Positions 30,888-41,364 of a stretch of 64,000 nucleotides of DNA are shown in pieces. The notes beneath the pieces are model-generated. The model made no database searches and was not told where the DNA came from. It saw nothing but the letters and a program-made list of their open reading frames with translations. The stretch comes from Trichomonas vaginalis G3 (taxonomy: Eukaryota > Parabasalia > Trichomonadida > Trichomonadidae): positions 8,246,001-8,310,000 of the forward strand of contig NC_067203.1 in NCBI RefSeq assembly GCF_026262505.1. Reading direction: 5' to 3'. The number at the start of each line of letters is the position of its first letter. Position 1 is the stretch's first letter. The position numbers were made by a program, and so were the translations under genes.

Positions 30888-32009
30888 ATGTATATGATGA
30901 GTATGTTGTATTTTGGCGCCATGCCGGGATATAAAATGAATTTTGAGACAAGAGGCGGTTTCGCGGGAAATTTTGGCGGGATTTTTTTCATTTTTTTAAT
31001 GAATCATAAAGAAAACATCCTCGCTCTTGCAAAAAAATGCAAAGACTGTAAAAAAATCTACGAGACATTGGTAAAATGCTTCGGTATGGATGCTCCTAGC
31101 TATTCCACTGTAACGTATCATGTTAGGATGTATCACTTCATGAACAAAAAGGCGCCCATCATAAAAATTGACAAAAAATCGCCGGATCAAAGAAAAATCA
31201 AAGCAATTCTTCAAGCGCTAGATGAAGACCCAAGAGCATCACTCAGAAGGATAGAGGAGATGACAAAGATACCACGTACAACAGTCAGTTATTATCTGCA
31301 CAATTATTTGAACTACAAAACGTATACACGTTGGGTTCCGCACAACCTTAATTCAGTTCAAAAAAAATCTAGAGTCCAATTTTCGAAAGAGCTCCTCTCT
31401 ATATTGGGTGCGTATCAATCCAAGAAGTTTCGCTTTTTAGTAACAGGGACGAGTCTTGGTTTCAATATGCAACAGAAGCCAAAATCATGTGGATCCCGAA
31501 GGATGAAAATCCGCAAACATTCCCGAAGAAAAAAATTGACACACCAATGATGATGTTGTCGGTTTTTTGGGGCGTGAATGGCATCATCGCAATTGATATT
31601 CTTCAAAAACCTAATACGATGAATGCTCAGTATCTAATTGACAATGTTCTTACTCAAATTATCAATTCTGATGAGTTTGAGAAATCCAAACAACAAAAAC
31701 AAAAGTTTGCAATTCATTTTGATAATTCAAGAGTTCACAAAAGTCATAAGGTAATGAATTACTTGGTGGAAAACAATGTCAAAGTTGTTCCAAACCCAAT
31801 TTATTCACCTGATATTGCACACTCTGACTTTTATTTATTCGGCACGCTAAAAAAGAGCTGAAGGACGCGAATTCGCGAGTCCAGATGATCTTGAAAATTT
31901 TGTAAGAGAGCAATTTGAGCAATTTTCTCATGATGATTTAAAGCGTGTCTTTCAAGCCTGGATCGATCGCTGCGAACGCGTGATTGAATCCAATGGTGAT
32001 TATATTTAA
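30888..32009 (+). pseudogene. Mariner DD34D transposase, about three frameshifts
   Basis: N-terminal helix-turn-helix regions are NHKENILALAKKCKDCKKIY and ASLRRIEEMTKIPRTTVSYY. The catalytic region contains DESWFQYA, then IHFDNSRVHKSHKV and SPDIAHSDFYLFG. The last two acidic residues are separated by 34, so this is a DD34D mariner. The frame changes just before DESW (about 31445) and again after YLFGTLKK (about 31850-31870), where two changes are needed. The tail (FQAWIDRCERVIESNGDYI) ends at 32009. The copy cannot make active transposase, though its TIRs could be used in trans. Confidence 0.88.
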
Positions 32010-32254
32010 ATAAACTTTATATATATGTAACTTGTTTATTTCTATTCGCAGTATTCAGGTTTGTGCTAAACACAGTTAGTATACATATCATGTGTACTGT
32101 GGCACTGCGTTCCACCTTACCCATTATATGTGAATTTGACACTTTACAAAACCGTTAACGTATATTTTACAACACAAACGACAACACTAACTTAACCTTA
32201 AATATTTACAAAGCCACCAACCACTTCACCTCACTAATGTAAAAATAAACGTTC

Positions 32255-32575
32255 TCACTTACAAAAGTATTGCAACTCCTCCCATTGCTGTGCTTCACAT
32301 AACAGCTCATAATCTTCTGACTCACTTTCTTCTTCATATAGGTCAAAATCACTGTCAAAATAAATGTTAGTAAGTTTTGACAAAGCTAATGAAACACGTT
32401 TACCGTTTGTATCGTATGCTTGTATAAACTTTCCATTCTTCATTCCTTCATAAACGCTCAAACTAACTTTACCCTTTCTCCCTCGTATCTGATAGAATGT
32501 ATTTTCACGAGGAACGAAGAACAAATTCTTGAACTCATGACCGTTGTAGTTTGTTATCTCAATAGTTTTCGTCAT
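32255..32575 (-). CDS. Polinton-2 TIR-encoded protein, left copy
   Basis: A 106-residue protein (MTKTIEITNYNGHEFKNLFF) identical to the one at 53371-53691 in the other TIR. It has a beta-rich first half (VPRENTFYQIRGRKGKVSLS) and an acidic tail (DSDFDLYEEESESEDYELL). The domain is not recognised. Location in the TIR gives two copies per element and keeps them identical if the arms are copied together. It could act on the termini, for example in replication or end protection; this is inference. Confidence 0.7.
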   Translation of the reverse strand: MTKTIEITNYNGHEFKNLFFVPRENTFYQIRGRKGKVSLSVYEGMKNGKFIQAYDTNGKRVSLALSKLTNIYFDSDFDLYEEESESEDYELLCEAQQWEELQYFCK

Positions 32576-32682
32576 TACATCCAAATAAAATAAAAATAAA
32601 CTTAAAAATAAACTTAAAAATTAATGATATCACCACCCTCACACGTATGAAAACATAGCACAAAAATAAATTTAGGTGAAGT

Positions 32683-32720
32683 GGTGAGATCTCACCTCTT
32701 TTTTCACCTCTTTTTTCACC
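32683..32720. repeat. Palindrome GGTGAGATCTCACC with flanking TTCACC repeats (left TIR)
   Basis: A perfect 14-base palindrome at 32683-32696 followed by TCTTTTTTCACC repeats. The same module occurs at 41365, 42483, 42662 and 53249. Confidence 0.85.
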
Positions 32721-32729
32721 CACTTGAAT

Positions 32730-33257
32730 TCATTGCTTTATAACTCTCTTCCTTGGTTTCTTTTTAGTTGCTTTCTTCACGTCTGTCTCCAGCTTAACTG
32801 TCTTTCTTCTTCGTCCGTAATGATACCAGTTACTTCCACCAGTCAATGGGTCAAATGGTCGTTCATAAGGGTTTCCATACATTCCATAAGGCCCGTATGG
32901 ATAAACCGCTGGTGGAGAAGAAACATTTTCTTTAGTTCCATCGACTCTATTTAAATGCATTGTTTCACCTTTCATCTGGTCATTAAAGTCTTTTGCGTGT
33001 TTTGCAAACTCATCGTCCTTTCCTAAAGCATTTTCTGACTCAGTCGCAACCAAATTGGATGCTTTATTTATGAGCCCGATTTTATTTAATCTTAACTTCT
33101 TTACAACCCAGCCTCCAATCTTCCCTTTATTTGCATCTAATGTCTTCGAAACCCTTCCTCCACTCATTTTATTTACTGCGTCATAAGCTCCAAGTGCTTT
33201 TGCTCCAAATGCTAATGCTTTTGTTCCCATTGCGCCTAAAGCTGCCCAAGCTACCAT
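32730..33257 (-). CDS. Polinton-2 small Ala/Gly-rich basic protein, possible minor virion component
   Basis: A 175-residue protein. The N-terminus (MVAWAALGAMGTKALAFGAK) is hydrophobic and amphipathic. The middle is rich in Lys/Asn. A Tyr/Pro-rich segment (YPYGPYGMYGNPYERP) and a very basic tail (KKATKKKPRKRVIK) follow. Such a membrane-active start plus basic tail recalls the cement or lytic proteins of adenovirus-like capsids (protein VI), but this is only an analogy. Its ATG directly adjoins the stop of the upstream gene (33258), so three minus-strand genes are packed without gaps. Confidence 0.6.
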   Translation of the reverse strand: MVAWAALGAMGTKALAFGAKALGAYDAVNKMSGGRVSKTLDANKGKIGGWVVKKLRLNKIGLINKASNLVATESENALGKDDEFAKHAKDFNDQMKGETMHLNRVDGTKENVSSPPAVYPYGPYGMYGNPYERPFDPLTGGSNWYHYGRRRKTVKLETDVKKATKKKPRKRVIKQ

Positions 33258-33482
33258 TTACACCATATTAAAATCATCTCTCTTCAATATTATCTCATAA
33301 AAGTTCTCGTTACTGGAGAAAGTCAATGAAACATAAGCGTTCTCACGGGCTTCGCCCTCACCGCTTTGCGGTCTATCTAACTTATTTCTTATATCATCTA
33401 TTCTCAATAAAATGTCTGAACAATTGCTAACATCTTCTACAACAGTTATTTCATCATGAATGACCTTCAAGAACAAGCTCAT
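33258..33482 (-). CDS. Polinton-2 74-residue protein, unknown
   Basis: Short protein (MSLFLKVIHDEITVVEDVSN). It lies exactly between the stop of the minor-capsid candidate (33483) and the start of the next gene (33257), with no spacer on either side. A mini-hairpin pair (33347-33372) falls within its coding sequence and encodes RPQSGEGEARE. No domain is recognised. Confidence 0.55.
   Translation of the reverse strand: MSLFLKVIHDEITVVEDVSNCSDILLRIDDIRNKLDRPQSGEGEARENAYVSLTFSSNENFYEIILKRDDFNMV
33347..33372. repeat. Tandem mini-hairpin pair 1
   Basis: GGGC-TTC-GCCC at 33347-33357, then ACCGC-TTT-GCGGT at 33360-33372. Both stems close on 3-base loops. Confidence 0.75.
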
Positions 33483-34364
33483 TTAATATGCTATTAAAAT
33501 CATTTCAATAATGAGTCCATCCTTTCCGTCTTTTGGTAGCACAACATCTTTCATTGAAGAAGGTTCGACAAGTCTTATGTTAAACTTACTGACAAAGTTT
33601 GTTATACTATAATGCTTCGGTGGCGAATACATATAGTTTGAAAGACATAATATAGATTCTTCAGCAAATTCACTTATACTGGATTTTATAACAATGTTCT
33701 CACGAGACCAAATGCCACCAATTGAAAAACTTGTAAGCAATCCTGCTGAACCTTCTACTGTAAACGTCGATGGTAACATTCCACGAAGGTCATCTATTGA
33801 CATCGTTGAGTCACTGTATTTAAATATTTTCTTAAAGCAATCGTCATTATCTAACCATGCAATAGCTTTGAAGTTTTCATTCGAATATACATCTGCTTCA
33901 TTAAATGTAAAACCTGACTTCTTTGCAGAGATGACTTTAAAATCTATTGAGTTTGTTTCAAAATTATATGCTATGGTAACTTCTGAAGGTAATGGATGCC
34001 CTTCCGCAGTCAGTTGTTCTCTCACTACCGTTTGAAGCTTTGTGTTAAAAACTTTCATGTCATCTCCTGTATCTAAGTTCACATACACAGCAACAGGGAA
34101 ACTATCTTGCTTCTTTGTTTCATCATTATACCTCAAAACATTAAAGTTCTTCAATAATATTGTTCTTCCTGCTGGAATACTTCGAACCTGTCTGATTTCA
34201 ATAGCTTTCTCACCTCCTACATACTCTACCCAGTGTCTTGGATATTCATAAGTATACTGACTTTCTTGAATTTTGGTAGGTTTCATCATAACGTGTTCAT
34301 AGTATATCTTTATACTCTTGTCAGTTAGACTCGGTGCTATATTCTGAATATTTCTGACTTGCAT
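33483..34364 (-). CDS. Polinton-2 minor-capsid (penton-like) candidate A
   Basis: A 293-residue, beta-rich protein. The start at MQVRNIQNIAPSLTDKSIK is chosen because the open frame upstream runs into the divergent ATPase gene. It shares a pattern with 49224-50081: a Trp, then E..YVGGEKAIEIRQVRSI versus INEEKYIGITSMYITRA, i.e. a strand-rich N-terminal segment. Polintons carry a single jelly-roll penton, and one of these two could be it. No clear motif proves this. Only 16 bases separate its ATG from that of the ATPase. Confidence 0.55.
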   Translation of the reverse strand: MQVRNIQNIAPSLTDKSIKIYYEHVMMKPTKIQESQYTYEYPRHWVEYVGGEKAIEIRQVRSIPAGRTILLKNFNVLRYNDETKKQDSFPVAVYVNLDTGDDMKVFNTKLQTVVREQLTAEGHPLPSEVTIAYNFETNSIDFKVISAKKSGFTFNEADVYSNENFKAIAWLDNDDCFKKIFKYSDSTMSIDDLRGMLPSTFTVEGSAGLLTSFSIGGIWSRENIVIKSSISEFAEESILCLSNYMYSPPKHYSITNFVSKFNIRLVEPSSMKDVVLPKDGKDGLIIEMILIAY

Positions 34365-34380
34365 TTTTAATGGAGATAAA

Positions 34381-35270
34381 ATGAAGCATTTAATACATGA
34401 CGTAGATGAAGACATGAATGAAAGCAGTGAAAAGCTCAACAGTTCTCTTATTCTTCCTTTCAGCAAAGATTATGAGTTCTGTTCAAATGGTGTGTATTTC
34501 TATTGTGGAAAGATGGGTTCAGGTAAGACATTTAACCTCATTCGTCATATACTCATAACAGAACGTTTAGGAAATGACTCATATTATGACCAAATCATTA
34601 TATCAGCAACTTCAGACTCTATGGACTCAACAGCGAAAACATTTATGTCAAAAGTTCAAGCCTCTGTCGTTAAAGTTCCAGACAGTGAACTCATTGAATT
34701 TCTTCAACGTTACATTCGACGTAAGAGGAAATATTATGCCATCGTTGAATTTATACAGTCAGGAATGCAAAAGACTTCTGAGGAGATGGAAAGAATTATT
34801 GACAAACACCACTTACGTCAGTACTCAGGAGTTTACGATATGAAACGACTTACAAACTACATTCTGTCAAAACTTTCAAAATACCCCTTCAAAAAGTATC
34901 CTTCAAACACTCTGCTCGTTTGCGACGACTTCGCCGGAAAAGGTTTAGTGTCAAAACCAGACTCACCATTAGCTAACATCATAACTAAAGTCAGACATTA
35001 CCACTTAACTGTAGCAATACTTATGCAAACATGGAGGTTTTTTAGCTTTAAACATAAAACGTCTCATAACTGACTTCGTTATCTTTCAAGGTTTCTCACG
35101 CTATGATATTGAACTCATTTGGAAAACAGTCAGGTATAACATTACCTTTTGAAGAAATTTGGGAAGCATATAAGTCTCTCATCTCTCCTCGTTCATACCT
35201 TGAGATTCATATCATGACTAATACCATTAAAGTCAAAAATATTCCATGGGAACGACCAACATTGTTTTAA
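34381..35270 (+). pseudogene. Polinton-2 packaging ATPase (A32/FtsK-HerA type), broken
   Basis: A Walker A motif GKMGSGKTFN near residue 42 and a Walker B-like LLVCDDFAG near 178 mark the DNA-packaging ATPase that Polintons share with NCLDV-type viruses. The part looks broken, with one or two breaks. It is divergent from minor-capsid candidate A. Confidence 0.82.
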
Positions 35271-35838
35271 AGTTTAACCTTCAATTGACTGATGGTAAAC
35301 AAATTCCATGCATCTCTGTCGCCATTTCTGTTAATATTTTTGCTGTCATTCATATCATCCACTTCTCCATCGTTAGCTTTTGAGGATATGCGTTAGAATA
35401 GCTGTTCTTAAATGAAGGCTTTTCACCTTTGAGAGCATAAACTCTATAACTTTCTGCATACTTTATGTTTGAACCTCCTGAGCCATCGTTGACATAAATT
35501 TTTATAGGCTTCCACCCTTTGTTCATGTTCCTGCTTCTTCCCTTAGCTCTTTTGTTCAGTAGTTCTACATCTTATACACAGCACCTGTCTCAGTGAATTC
35601 AACAATATTTTCATTCGTTAGCTTTACATTCAAACCCTTGTCGAGTATATTGTTCATTTCATACATATAAAAGGTTTTTATTCTATATGAAATGAGAAGC
35701 AAATCCATCTTAGCTGGTGCCGTTAATGTTCCAATTGAACCAACATCAAATGTTGACTCACGAACGACAAACAATATTGTCATAAAGAACTATAGTTCAG
35801 AGTGTTTGAAAGAACCAGAACCAGATCTTAAGTCGGGA

Positions 35839-35871
35839 GGGCTCAAAGAGCCCATCATGGCGCATGGCGCC
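35839..35871. repeat. Tandem mini-hairpin pair 2
   Basis: GGGCTC-AAA-GAGCCC at 35839-35853, then GGCGC-ATG-GCGCC at 35859-35871, with ATCAT between them. Confidence 0.85.
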
Positions 35872-36353
35872 GTGAATTTAAACACAGCTTCAAACGCTAA
35901 CGCTACATCAGATGTTAAGTTAGAGTATCCACCACTGGACCAAATTCTTTCAAGAGAAGCCAACGACAACCCTTACACAAATGTTCAAACAAATCCTTCA
36001 GATAACGTAGACCATTACCTTCTTCAGTTATACCAAACAATTTTACTCAAAGACGATAAGAAGCTTTTGACAAATCTTATAAGTAAGAACCAAATAATTC
36101 TAACAAAGGAGGACTTGAAAATGTTATCTCACGAATAACAGGGAAACAAAGTGTCATTGACTATCTCGACCCTGAAATCGAATGCTGTGGTCAAACTCCA
36201 CTATTCATGAAAATAGGTAACATCCGCATCATTGAAACACCAGGAACTACAGGAGTTGAGTTTAAGTATAAATATTCGAAACGAGTATACAAAACTATCT
36301 ACTGACTATAAGCTTTGTTTGAAATATGTTTTAGTAAATTAAAGCAGTCAGGA

Positions 36354-36386
36354 GGGCTCTTTGAGCCCATCTTGGCGCTTTGCGCC
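36354..36386. repeat. Tandem mini-hairpin pair 3
   Basis: GGGCTC-TTT-GAGCCC at 36354-36368, then GGCGC-TTT-GCGCC at 36374-36386. The stems equal pair 2 while both loops differ. Confidence 0.85.
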
Positions 36387-36515
36387 GTCAGTCAAAAAAA
36401 TTTCAAGTTAGCAATTTGTAATATCTGTCCAAAACTTCTTCAACAGTATCGAACTCATCTTCATAATGCAAACCTAATCTTATTGACTTGGTGGCAGTTT
36501 TCACTAACACAATAT

Positions 36516-36544
36516 AGCGCTTTGCGCTCGGCGCCTTTGACGCC
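36516..36544. repeat. Tandem mini-hairpin pair 4
   Basis: AGCGC-TTT-GCGCT at 36516-36528, then GGCGCC-TTT-GACGCC at 36530-36544 with one unpaired position. Confidence 0.75.
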
Positions 36545-37522
36545 TTTTTCTGTTCTCTTGACTGACATAACTAACTCATTTGTTTCATCAAACAGCAACA
36601 ACCAAAGTTCATGACCTAATACATAACATTCATACTTTATATTTTTAGCTCTGAGTTCTTTGTAAGCTGTTGCATTTAATATTTTCTAAAAAGTCAACTT
36701 CAACAGTCATTCGCACTGGTGCCTTCAGTTCTACAGGCTCTCCTTGAAAGTCAACAATCTGAATTGCATGTCTTTCAAATTATGAGGACTAATGCGAACC
36801 CATTTACCTAAATGAGTTGCTATGACAGGAACGTTTGGAATGAACATTGAATTGACTGCATAACAGAAGGATTATATTCTACTGAACCTTTACTATTAAC
36901 TCCTGAAATGCCTGTGACATTAGCTATTTTAGACTCAATGTATAAACAATTACCATAACATACATATGGACAGATTTTCATCTCAATCGTTTTGTCAACA
37001 CTTTCAAAGGAATGTCATATGGTATGCTCCTAAAAGAAGTTGAACTCTATGACTCATTCGTGTTATCTTGAACTCTTTCTTGCTACTGAACTTCAATGTT
37101 CCCTCAGAAGAGAGTTCGACATCTATGTTGTCAATAGTTTCTTCATTTATGAGAGTATCTATGACTCCAGCAATTTTATCTATTCTATACTCTGCTCTGT
37201 TAGGAAATGTTATAAAACTTCTTTTTGTCATCTATTTCAAACTCTATGAAATCTGTTTCATCTGTTATGACAAAAGTTGCGATAGTATCTGAAGTCAACA
37301 ACTCTGAAAGCAAGCGCTTCATTCTGAAGACCTAAGTTTGTTTTGTAGCTTTACTGTCCCGTATTCGTTTGGGTCTGTACTTTGCAAATAGAACACATTT
37401 TATTCTCATTAAAATATGACTATTGCTGCATATGCGTATGAAACAAATGAAGCAAGAGAGCACATGAAAGTAAATGAAAACTCAACATTAACCATTGAAG
37501 GCAATGATTTTAGTCATTGACG

Positions 37523-37792
37523 ATGGAAAAAACTAAAAAAGTCATTGATTTCGATACTTTTAACACTTATGACCCATTCATTACAACAAGCAAGGTTCCC
37601 ATCATAAATGATGGAACGGTGCAATATATAAATTCTACAGTAGATGCCTCATTAGTGAAAGTATTAAATGTTCTCATTGAATTGTTAAAGAGCTTTCGAT
37701 TTGACGACAACATTAAATGCCTAAAGAATTTAGTCATGAATGAGAAACAAATTCTCGGCGTTGCTGGTCGCAGTAATGATGTACACCTTTGA
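37523..37792 (+). CDS. Polinton-2 short protein before the fibre region
   Basis: An 89-residue protein (MEKTKKVIDFDTFNTYDPFI) ending at the point where the fibre reading frame begins. Its end resembles the start segment of a fibre (predicted helix VLNVLIELLKSF). It may be an anchoring piece of the fibre region. No domain is recognised. Confidence 0.5.
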   Translation: MEKTKKVIDFDTFNTYDPFITTSKVPIINDGTVQYINSTVDASLVKVLNVLIELLKSFRFDDNIKCLKNLVMNEKQILGVAGRSNDVHL

Positions 37793-40191
37793 CATTAGAA
37801 TATTATAACGAACATAAAGATGAACTGAAAGGAGAGAAGGGTGACACCGGACCACAAGGAATACAAGGAATACAAGGAATACAAGGAATACAAGGACCTC
37901 AAGGCGAAAACGGTTTGGATGGAAAGGATGGAAAGGATGGAAAAACTGCTAAATCATGGATATGGGACCTTATAAATACTGGTTTAACAGCTACTTCATA
38001 TGGAGTTCTTCAATACCAAATCGGAAAGATATGGGCAGTACTTGGTGAAGAAGCTTTAGATGACGTTAAAAATGCTTTGAACTTCATTTCAAATGGTTCG
38101 GATACTATTAAAACTTTATCTGGTTGGATGCAAGAAACAAGGAGTCAAATAGATACTGTAAGACGTATAGCAAACAATGCACGTACGGGATTGGATACTT
38201 TACGAGAAGCACAAAATACACTAAAGGAAGCAAATGATATTCTTGGCTCAGTATCAGACATGCATGAAGATTGGCTTAAAGGTATTGACAAATCTTTAAA
38301 AAATCACAGTCAGTCTATTGCTGACTACAAGAAAAGTATAGATTTTTTACATAGTGCTATGGACGTACATGATGGAAGCATAAGGAACTTACTTAATGCT
38401 AACAATAACTTACCAGGAACTATTAAAGCATTTATAAAGTCCTTTGTAAAACCCGGTGCTCTAACATTTAGGTCTTTGAGAGCAAGAGCATTGAAGTCAA
38501 GAGATGCAGAAACTCCAGAAGAACCACCAAAACCAACAGCTAATGAAATATTGTTCGAATATTTTCCAAGGTACTCTGTTCTCATTGCATACATTCAAGA
38601 AATACTTAAGAAAGCAGACTTGACTTTAGGAGATGATGAAAGTTCTGTATATCTTTCGTTCCAGTTTCAAATAGCAGAACTTTTGAGACAGATATGCTTA
38701 ATGTATGACAACATCTCTGATTTCACAAGATATGATGACGACCATGACCCCGAACACGGTGAAGAAGAAGTTTTACAAACATCCATTAAGACAGGAAAGG
38801 TTTTAACTCAAAGTCTCATTATTGACACCAAAGATGGCGAAGTGGACGTTCTTCAAGAGCTGAAGAAAAATACTTCTTCGGGAGGTGGTGGTAGGCATGA
38901 ACTTGAAATAAATGAGATAGAAGAGAAATTAGCCGAAAAAGCAGATAAAGAACATAAACACAATATCTCCGATATAAATGAACTTCAAGCTACATTAAAT
39001 AGTAAAGCAGATAAAAATGAACTTGACGCAATGAACAAAGTTTTGAAATCTCATAAACACAACATCTCCGATATAAATGAACTTCAAGCTACATTAAATA
39101 GTAAAGCGGACAAGAACCATGTTCATTATATAACTTCAGACGAACAGATTATAACGGACTACCATGGATATTTAACACGAAGTGATGAAGCGAAGACAAA
39201 AAATGTTAATGAAAGAAGATATAAATACATTCGTGCTAAAGGTTATGACATAAGCTGTACTGTACAGTATGATGTAGCTAAAGCACCAGAAGCATTTGGT
39301 TATACCGGTGAAATTTATGCCTCTACTTTCAATGTTAACGGTGTATTAGTTGAACCAAAATTTACTTTGAGAGTTAAGGCAAAAATAACGTTTGAAGATG
39401 CTATTAAAAGTAAAGCTGACAAAGTTGAACTCGAAGCAATGAACAAAGTTTTGAAATCTCATAAACACAATATCTCCGATATAAATGAACTTCAAGCTAC
39501 ATTAGACAGTAAAGCTGACAAGAACCATACACATAAATCCTTCACTACTGTTAGAGCAGACGACATAATATTGAACTTTGACCTTGGTTCAAGTGCACCT
39601 TTAGAGAATCCAAGTACAAGCGTAAAAGATACTCTTAACAATTTAGATAAGAGTTGCAGGAACATTGAAAGTCATGCCAGAAACTTTGAAGCACATGAAC
39701 TACCAGCAATGTTAGATAAGAAAGCAGATAAAACAGAGCTTCAAACATTAAAGACTCAGATTCTTGAAACATTATATCCTATAGGTTCTATTTATACGTC
39801 AATGAACTCAACAAATCCAGAAACAGTTTTAGGTTTTGGTACTTGGGAACAGATTGTAGACAAATTCTTATACTGTGCTAACTCTTCAAAGCAAACAGGG
39901 GGTTCGAAGAAAATTACTGAAGCAAACTTACCTGCGCACACTCATACAGGAACTACAAACTTTTCTGGCGACCATAGCCACTCATTAAGAGACCATCCAT
40001 TATACAACTCAGAATATAAAGCTGGCAATGACGTTTTATCTCCATCTTATAACAATGCAGCAAAAAAGACTTTTCGACCAACTGAACCAGGAGGAAATCA
40101 TGCCCATACTTTCACAACAAATCCAACAGGCTCGGGTGCAGATTACATGCCACCATTTGTGACTGTATTCGCATGGTACCGCGTTGAATGA
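37789..40191 (+). CDS. Polinton-2 fibre protein: collagen stem, coiled coils, phage tail-collar tip
   Basis: A long open region of about 800 codons. Near the start is a collagen-like Gly-X-Y run (GDTGPQGIQGIQGIQGIQGP and on to GKDGKDGK). Helical coiled-coil segments follow. Three to four copies of HKHNISDINELQATLNSKAD with short linkers come next. The tip reads YPIGSIYTSMNSTNPETVLG, GTWEQI, ANLPAHTHTG, NHAHTFTTNP and YMPPFVTVFAWYR, the typical C-terminal domain of bacteriophage tail fibres and collars. In a capsid-bearing element it would bind a surface receptor. Its bacterial-phage look suggests transfer. Confidence 0.85.
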   Translation: MTLEYYNEHKDELKGEKGDTGPQGIQGIQGIQGIQGPQGENGLDGKDGKDGKTAKSWIWDLINTGLTATSYGVLQYQIGKIWAVLGEEALDDVKNALNFISNGSDTIKTLSGWMQETRSQIDTVRRIANNARTGLDTLREAQNTLKEANDILGSVSDMHEDWLKGIDKSLKNHSQSIADYKKSIDFLHSAMDVHDGSIRNLLNANNNLPGTIKAFIKSFVKPGALTFRSLRARALKSRDAETPEEPPKPTANEILFEYFPRYSVLIAYIQEILKKADLTLGDDESSVYLSFQFQIAELLRQICLMYDNISDFTRYDDDHDPEHGEEEVLQTSIKTGKVLTQSLIIDTKDGEVDVLQELKKNTSSGGGGRHELEINEIEEKLAEKADKEHKHNISDINELQATLNSKADKNELDAMNKVLKSHKHNISDINELQATLNSKADKNHVHYITSDEQIITDYHGYLTRSDEAKTKNVNERRYKYIRAKGYDISCTVQYDVAKAPEAFGYTGEIYASTFNVNGVLVEPKFTLRVKAKITFEDAIKSKADKVELEAMNKVLKSHKHNISDINELQATLDSKADKNHTHKSFTTVRADDIILNFDLGSSAPLENPSTSVKDTLNNLDKSCRNIESHARNFEAHELPAMLDKKADKTELQTLKTQILETLYPIGSIYTSMNSTNPETVLGFGTWEQIVDKFLYCANSSKQTGGSKKITEANLPAHTHTGTTNFSGDHSHSLRDHPLYNSEYKAGNDVLSPSYNNAAKKTFRPTEPGGNHAHTFTTNPTGSGADYMPPFVTVFAWYRVE

Positions 40192-40231
40192 ACGCGCTTG
40201 AGCCTAGAATAAAATCTTTAACTTTACATAA

Positions 40232-41317
40232 ATGAGCTTGAAAGAAGTATTCGAACAACATCCATGGAGGTCATTTAAGAAGTTCAATGAAGCTGCAAAG
40301 AGTTGGGGATTTACTAACAGAGCTGAAGTTAAAAAGTTCTTTGACAAAAATGTTGTACATCAAACAAAAATAAACCCTTACGACTACTTTTTACCAATTT
40401 ACTCCATCACTCCCGACGCATACCAATTTGATACTCTCATTCAAAGCAGAAAAGGAGGACATAAACCATTCCTCATCTTCATAAATGTTAACACTCGTAA
40501 AGCATATGCATATCCAATGAAAAATAAAGGAACTCGTGAAGTTTTAAGAGTTTTGCAGACGTTCGTGGCAGAACATAACCCAAGTACTTTAACATCAGAC
40601 CAAGACAGTGCATACCTCAGCAATGAAATCACAGAATTTCTCATTAAGCATAACATAACTCACTACACTACTGAAGACCATAACCATAACATACTCGGCA
40701 TCATAAACCGCTTCATAAGAACGCTCAGAGATTTAAACCAAGAGCGAGACTTTACCGAAGAAACAATGAAACATTTTCTCGAAGTATATAATTCCTCAAC
40801 ACATTCTACAACAGGCCATACACCAAATTCAATGACACAACAACAAGAAGAAAAGTATATACAAAAGAAACGAAGCCAAACACAAAATATCAGAAATTCA
40901 ACACAATTTACCCTCATTCCTGGTACAAAAGTTCGTGTAGTTCTTGACGACAAACCGTTGACAAAGAAACGTTTAATGTTAAGTCGAAATTATTATATCG
41001 TAGACTCTACGCAAGGTAATGGATATCTTATAAAAGCTGCTGACGACTCCATAGCGTTTTACCCTCGTCATAAATTAGTCGAAAGTAGTAATGGCAAACT
41101 TGCTGAAACCATTGACGAAGCAAAGCGAGGAGTGGTTATTGAAATACTTGGCTATAACACAAACGATGACACTTATAAAGTAAGATATGAAGGAGGCGTT
41201 GAAGATGTTATACCATCTAAGAACTTGAGAGAGTCGAAGCCAACACATCTGGGACCATTAGAGCGGGAGTACTGGAAAGACAAAAATATGCCAGAAAGAA
41301 TAAGAAAATTCTTCTAA
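40232..41317 (+). CDS. Polinton-2 integrase (retroviral-type)
   Basis: A 361-residue protein, apparently whole. Core parts are DAYQFDTLIQ, FINVNTRKAYAYPMKNKGTR, TSDQDSAYLS and INRFIRTLRDL, the pattern of Polinton integrases. A basic linker and a beta-rich C-terminal domain (GTKVRVVLDD, then YKVRYEGGVEDVIPSKNLRE, chromodomain-like) follow. It has the same fold order as the Polinton-1 integrase at 375-1304 but is clearly divergent. The protein joins the element to target DNA with 5-6-bp duplications, in line with the AACAC here. Confidence 0.85.
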   Translation: MSLKEVFEQHPWRSFKKFNEAAKSWGFTNRAEVKKFFDKNVVHQTKINPYDYFLPIYSITPDAYQFDTLIQSRKGGHKPFLIFINVNTRKAYAYPMKNKGTREVLRVLQTFVAEHNPSTLTSDQDSAYLSNEITEFLIKHNITHYTTEDHNHNILGIINRFIRTLRDLNQERDFTEETMKHFLEVYNSSTHSTTGHTPNSMTQQQEEKYIQKKRSQTQNIRNSTQFTLIPGTKVRVVLDDKPLTKKRLMLSRNYYIVDSTQGNGYLIKAADDSIAFYPRHKLVESSNGKLAETIDEAKRGVVIEILGYNTNDDTYKVRYEGGVEDVIPSKNLRESKPTHLGPLEREYWKDKNMPERIRKFF

Positions 41318-41364
41318 ACTTTTTCATTAGATGTAAATCAGACAAAATATATTTTAGGTGAAGA

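Larger units (their letters stand above)
32074..32747 (+). repeat. Polinton-2 left terminal inverted repeat
   Basis: About 674 bases, inverted copy of 53198-53872. The inner border is at the end of the adjacent gene (stop near 32730). It contains a complete 106-residue gene and the GGTGAGATCTCACC palindrome. Confidence 0.93.
35565..37500. pseudogene. Polinton-2 remnant zone, several broken small genes
   Basis: A degraded stretch with pieces of several genes on both strands and several breaks; I do not assign functions. It carries three mini-hairpin pairs (35839, 36354, 36516). One piece on the plus strand from 35692 begins MRSKSILAGAVNVPIEP. It lies between the ATPase and fibre regions, so lost parts might have been virion components. 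Confidence 0.6.
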
